Assembly: GCA_040954595.2 (NCBI GenBank)
Contig: CM082576.2
Location: 5,208,001-5,272,000, forward strand
Direction of reading: 5' to 3'
Length of the DNA: 64,000 nucleotides
Origin: Balanoglossus misakiensis
Lineage: Eukaryota; Hemichordata
A program made the translations under genes and the position numbers. The notes below the pieces were generated by a model, which was given only the letters and a program-made list of their open reading frames with translations, had not been told where the DNA came from and searched no databases. Positions 58,201 through 64,000 of this stretch are shown here, in pieces. Position 1 is the stretch's first letter; each line of letters starts with the position of its first letter.

Positions 58201-61200
58201 GGGTTATAGCTCATGAAAATCACCCACAAATGACAATTTTTCGACTTTCCGAAATTTCAAAATTTCTTCATTTTTTGACAAAATCATGGGTTATAGCTCA
58301 TGAAAATCACCCACAAATGACAATTTTTCGACTTTCCGAAATTTCAAAATTTCTTCATTTTTTGACAAAATCATGGGTTATAGCTCATGAAAATCACCCA
58401 CAAATGACAATTTTTCGACTTTCCGAAATTTCAAAATTTCTTCATTTTTTGACAAAATCATGGGTTATAGCTCATGAAAATCACCCACAAATGACAATTT
58501 TTCGACTTTCCGAAATTTCAAAATTTCTTCATTTTTTGACAAAATCATGGGTTATAGCTCATGAAAATCACCCACAAATGACAATTTTTCGACTTTCCGA
58601 AATTTCAAAATTTCTTCATTTTCTGACAAAATCATGGGTTATAGCTCATGAAAATCACCCACAAATGACAATTTTTCGACTTTCCGAAATTTCAAAATTT
58701 CTTCATTTTCTGACAAAATCATGGGTTATAGCTCATGAAAATCACCCACAAATGACAATTTTTCGACTTTCCGAAATTTCAAAATTTCTTCATTTTTTGA
58801 CAAAATCATGGGTTATAGCTCATGAAAATCACCCACAAATGACAATTTTTCGACTTTCCGAAATTTCAAAATTTCTTCATTTTTTGACAAAATCATGGGT
58901 TATAGCTCATGAAAATCACCCACAAATGACAATTTTTCGACTTTCCGAAATTTCAAAATTTCTTCATTTTTTGACAAAATCATGGGTTATAGCTCAAAAA
59001 AATCACCCACAAATGACAATTTTTCGACTTTCCGAAATTTCAAAATTTCTTCATTTTTTGACAAAATCATGGGTTATAGCTCATTAAAATCATCCACAAA
59101 TGACAATTTTTCGACTTTCCGAAATTTCAAAATTTCTTCATTTTTTGACAAAATCATGGGTTATAGCTCATGAAAATCATCCACAAATGACAATTTTTCG
59201 ACTTTCCGAAATTTCATAATTTCTTCATTTTTTGACAAAATCATGGGTTATAGCTCATGAAAATCATCCACAAATGACAATTTTTCGACTTTCCGAAATT
59301 TAAAAATTTCTTCATTTTTTGACAAAATCATGGGTTATAGCTCATGAAAATCATCCACAAATGACAATTTTTCGACTTTCCGAAATTTCAAAATTTCTTC
59401 ATTTTTTGACAAAATCATGGGTTATAGCTCATGAAAATCATCCACAAATGACAATTTTTCGACTTTCCGAAATTTCAAAATTTCTTCATTTTTTGACAAA
59501 ATCATGGGTTATAGCTCATGAAAATCATCCACAAATGACAATTTTTCGACTTTCCGAAATTTCAAAATTTCTTCATTTTTTGACAAAATCATGGGTTATA
59601 GCTCATGAAAATCATCCACAAATGACAATTTTTCGACTTTCCGAAATTTCAAAATTTCTTCATTTTTTGACAAAATCATGGGTTATAGCTCATGAAAATC
59701 ACCCACAAATGACAATTTTTCGACTTTCCGAAATTTCAAAATTTCTTCATTTTTTGACAAAATCATGGGTTATAGCTCATGAAAATCACCCACAAATGAC
59801 AATTTTTCGACTTTCCGAAATTTCAAAATTTCTTCATTTTTTGACAAAATCATGGGTTATAGCTCATGAAAATCACCCACAAATGACAATTTTTCGACTT
59901 TCCGAAATTTCAAAATTTCTTCATTTTTTGACAAAATCATGGGTTATAGCTCATGAAAATCACCCACAAATGACAATTTTTCGACTTTCCGAAATTTCAA
60001 AATTTCTTCATTTTTTGACAAAATCATGGGTTATAGCTCATGAAAATCACCCACAAATGACAATTTTTCGACTTTCCGAAATTTCAAAATTTCTTCATTT
60101 TTTGACAAAATCATGGGTTATAGCTCATGAAAATCACCCACAAATGACAATTTTTCGACTTTCCGAAATTTCAAAATTTCTTCATTTTTTGACAAAATCA
60201 TGGGTTATAGCTCATGAAAATCACCCACAAATGACAATTTTTCGACTTCCCGAAATTTCAAAATTTCTTCATTTTTTGACAAAATCATGGGTTATAGCTC
60301 ATGAAAATCATCCACAAATGACAATTTTTCGACTTTCCGAAATTTCAAAATTTCTTCATTTTTTGACAAAATCATGGGTTATAGCTCATGAAAATCACCC
60401 ACAAATGACAATTTTTCGACTTTCCGAAATTTCAAAATTTCTTCATTTTTTGACAAAATCATGGGTTATAGCTCATGAAAATCACCCGCAAATGACAAAT
60501 TTTCGACTTTCCGAAATTTCAAAATTTCTTCATTTTTTGACAAAATCATGGGTTATAGCTCATGAAAATCATCCGCAAATGACAATTTTTCGACTTTCCG
60601 AAATTTCAAAATTTCTTCATTTTTTGACAAAATCATGGGTTATAGCTCATGAAAATCACCCACAAATGACAATTTTTCGACTTTCCGAAATTTCAAAATT
60701 TCTTCATTTTTTGACAAAATCATGGGTTATAGCTCATGAAAATCACCCGCAAATGACAATTTTTCGACTTTCCGAAATTTCAAAATTTCTTCATTTTTTG
60801 AAAAAATCATGGGTTATAGCTCATGAAAATCATCCACAAATGACAATTTTTCGACTTTCCGAAATTTCAAAATTTCTTCATTTTTTGACAAAATCATGGG
60901 TTATAGCTCATGAAAATCATCCGCAAATGACAATTTTTCGACTTTCCGAAATTTCAAAATTTCTTCATTTTTTGACAAAATCATGGGTTATAGCTCATGA
61001 AAATCATCCACAAATGACAATTTTTCGACTTTCCGAAATTTCAAAATTTCTTCATTTTTTGACAAAATCATGGGTTATAGCTCATGAAAATCATCCACAA
61101 ATGACAATTTTTCGACTTTCCAAAATTTCAAAATTTCTTCATTTTTTGACAAAATCATGGGTTATAGCTCATGAAAATCATCCACAAATGACAATTTTTC

Positions 61201-64000
61201 GACTTTCCGAAATTTCAAAATTTCTTCATTTTTTGACAAAATCATGGGTTATAGCTCATGAAAATCATCCACAAATGACAATTTTTCGACTTTCCGAAAT
61301 TTCAAAATTTCTTCATTTTTTGACAAAATCATGGGTTATAGCTCATGAAAATCACCCACAAATGACAATTTTTCGACTTTCCGAAATTTCAAAATTTCTT
61401 CATTTTTTGACAAAATCATGGGTTATAGCTCATGAAAATCACCCACAAATGACAATTTTTCGACTTTCCGAAATTTCAAAATTTCTTCATTTTTTGACAA
61501 AATCATGGGTTATAGCTCAAGAAAATCACCCACAAATGACAATTTTTCGACTTTCCGAAATTTCAAAATTTCTTCATTTTTTGACAAAATCATGGGTTAT
61601 AGCTCATGAAAATCACCCACAAATGACAATTTTTCGACTTTCCGAAATTTCAAAATTTCTTCATTTTTTGACAAAATCATGGGTTATAGCTCATGAAAAT
61701 CACCCACAAATGACAATTTTTCGACTTTCCGAAATTTCAAAATTTCTTCATTTTTTGACAAAATCATGGGTTATAGCTCATGAAAATCACCCACAAATGA
61801 CAATTTTTCGACTTCCCGAAATTTCAAAATTTCTTCATTTTTTGACAAAATCATGGGTTATAGCTCATGAAAATCATCCACAAATGACAATTTTTCGACT
61901 TTCCGAAATTTCAAAATTTCTTCATTTTTTGACAAAATCATGGGTTATAGCTCATGAAAATCATCCACAAATGACAATTTTTCGACTTTCCGAAATTTCA
62001 AAATTTCTTCATTTTTTGACAAAATCATGGGTTATAGCTCATGAAAATCATCCACAGATGACAATTTTTCGACTTTCCGAAATTTCAAAATTTCTTCATT
62101 TTTTGACAAAATCATGGGTTATAGCTCATGAAAATCACCCACAAATGACAATTTTTCGACTTTCCGAAATTTCAAAATTTCTTCATTTTTTGACAAAATC
62201 ATGGGTTATAGCTCATGAAAATCACCCACAAATGACAATTTTTCGACTTTCCGAAATTTCAAAATTTCTTCATTTTTTGACAAAATCATGGGTTATAGCT
62301 CAAGAAAATCACCCACAAATGACAATTTTTCGACTTTCCGAAATTTCAAAATTTCTTCATTTTTTGACAAAATCATGGGTTATAGCTCATGAAAATCACC
62401 CACAAATGACAATTTTTCGACTTTCCGAAATTTCAAAATTTCTTCATTTTTTGACAAAATCATGGGTTATAGCTCATGAAAATCACCCACAAATGACAAT
62501 TTTTCGACTTTCCGAAATTTCAAAATTTCTTCATTTTTTGACAAAATCATGGGTTATAGCTCATGAAAATCACCCACAAATGACAATTTTTCGACTTTCC
62601 GAAATTTCAAAATTTCTTCATTATTTGACAAAATCATGGGTTATAGCTCATGAAAATCATCCACAAATGACAATTTTTCGACTTTCCGAAATTTCAAAAT
62701 TTCTTCATTTTTTGACAAAATCATGGGTTATAGCTCATGAAAATCACCCACAAATGACAATTTTTCGACTTTCCGAAATTTCAAAATTTTTTCATTTTTT
62801 GACAAAATCATGGGTTATAGCTCATGAAAATCATCCGCAAATGACAATTTTTCGACTTTCCGAAATTTCAAAATTTCTTCATTTTTTGACAAAATCATGG
62901 GTTATAGCTCATGAAAATCATCCACAAATGACAATTTTTCGACTTTCCGAAATTTCAAAATTTCTTCATTTTTTGACAAAATCATGGGTTATAGCTCATG
63001 AAAATCATCCACAAATGACAATTTTTCGACTTTCCGAAATTTCAAAATTTCTTCATTTTTTGACAAAATCATGGGTTATAGCTCATGAAAATCATCCACA
63101 AATGACAATTTTTCGACTTTCCGAAATTTCAAAATTTCTTCATTTTTTGACAAAATCATGGGTTATAGCTCATGAAAATCATCCACAGATGACAATTTTT
63201 CGACTTTCCGAAATTTCAAAATTTCTTCATTTTTTGACAAAATCATGGGTTATAGCTCATGAAAATCACCCACAAATGACAATTTTTCGACTTTCCGAAA
63301 TTTCAAAATTTCTTCATTTTTTGACAAAATCATGGGTTATAGCTCAAGAAAATCACCCACAAATGACAATTTTTCGACTTTCCGAAATTTCAAAATTTCT
63401 TCATTTTTTGACAAAATCATGGGTTATAGCTCATGAAAATCACCCACAAATGACAATTTTTCGACTTTCCGAAATTTCAAAATTTCTTCATTTTTTGACA
63501 AAATCATGGGTTATAGCTCATGAAAATCACCCACAAATGACAATTTTTCGACTTTCCGAAATTTCAAAATTTCTTCATTTTTTGACAAAATCATGGGTTA
63601 TAGCTCATGAAAATCACCCACAAATGACAATTTTTCGACTTCCCGAAATTTCAAAATTTCTTCATTTTTTGACAAAATCATGGGTTATAGCTCATGAAAA
63701 TCATCCACAAATGACAATTTTTCGACTTTCCGAAATTTCAAAATTTCTTCATTTTTTGACAAAATCATGGGTTATAGCTCATGAAAATCATCCACAAATG
63801 ACAATTTTTCGACTTTCCGAAATTTCAAAATTTCTTCATTTTTTGACAAAATCATGGGTTATAGCTCATGAAAATCATCCACAGATGACAATTTTTCGAC
63901 TTTCCGAAATTTCAAAATTTCTTCATTTTTTGACAAAATCATGGGTTATAGCTCATGAAAATCACCCACAAATGACAATTTTTCGACTTTCCGAAATTTC
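49267..64000. repeat. 87-bp satellite DNA array, about 169 head-to-tail units, open at the right end
   Basis: Unit of 87 bp, about 29% GC, repeated without spacers from a diverged first unit (49267-49354) to the window end. One unit spans, for example, from each GACAATTTTTCGACTTTCCG to the next. Units differ mostly at a few positions: CATCCACA / CATCCGCA / CACCCACA / CACCCGCA before AAATGAC, TTTTTTGAC / TTTTTTGAA, and rarer AGCTCAAG or CTTCCCG. Because 87 is a multiple of three, one plus-strand frame encodes a 29-residue repeat (MTIFRLSEISKF, LHFLTKSWVIAHENHPQ), broken by TTTAAA variants and frameshifting indels. Shared rare variants at fixed distances show higher-order repeats of 12, 18, 21 and about 22 units. 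No flanking right border is visible. Centromeric, heterochromatic or interstitial role cannot be decided here. Confidence 0.97.

Noticed and set aside
49312-59173. Long plus-strand ORFs of 29-residue repeats as a protein-coding gene
   Set aside because: They follow from a unit length divisible by three. Stops and frameshifts recur, no promoter or splice context was seen, and units vary as a satellite does. Kept as a repeat, with expression left open in a finding.
49267-64000. CRISPR-like array
   Set aside because: Units are contiguous with no unique spacers, the repeat is 87 bp, and the DNA is from an animal genome.

Overview
This is animal nuclear DNA. Every protein gene is split by short GT-AG introns (two look like GC-AG), coding exons average roughly 120 bp, AATAAA signals follow several stop codons, and the recognisable genes are metazoan: TTC27, MAD2L1BP (p31comet), GNPAT, MBIP, KIZ and SLCO/OATP transporters. 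The proteins resemble vertebrate ones closely while the intergenic distances are short. That fits a slowly evolving invertebrate such as a hemichordate, lancelet or similar. The species cannot be fixed from the sequence alone.

Layout: 1-6.7 kb, 3' part of TTC27 (+). 7.2-8.4 kb, MAD2L1BP (-). 8.7-13.8 kb, GNPAT (-), complete, with a peroxisomal AKL C-terminus. 15.2-23.6 kb, a 28-exon gene (+) for a secreted alpha/beta-hydrolase with a prolyl-oligopeptidase-like Ser/Asp/His triad and an unassigned C-terminal region. 24.4-25.9 kb, a probably N-myristoylated acidic protein (-). It is divergent from MBIP (+, 26.5-28.7 kb), whose 3' end converges on KIZ (-, 29.1-34.4 kb). 36.5-41.9 kb and 43.6-49.0 kb, two tandem OATP genes (+) with matching exon structure. 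From 49.27 kb to the end of the window (and beyond) lies an 87-bp AT-rich satellite with higher-order repeat structure.

The genes are mostly unrelated housekeeping and cell-biology genes: TTC27 in RNA/ribosome biogenesis, p31comet in spindle checkpoint silencing, GNPAT in ether lipid synthesis, MBIP in the ATAC complex and DLK signalling, KIZ at the centrosome. They do not form one pathway. The two OATPs are a local duplication. Their Kazal-type exon is almost identical between the copies although the rest is clearly diverged, which suggests recent gene conversion. The second OATP runs straight into the satellite, and its last coding exon is not in the window.

The most notable structures are the satellite (169 or so units in view, unit length divisible by three, so one frame stays open for up to about 600 codons), its position at the 3' end of a gene, the gene-conversion tract, several small inverted-repeat elements in OATP and KIZ introns (one with a 9-bp target-site duplication), and an in-frame alternative donor in MBIP. 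All exon borders are read by eye from splice consensus, frame continuity and remembered family resemblance; no alignment was run.
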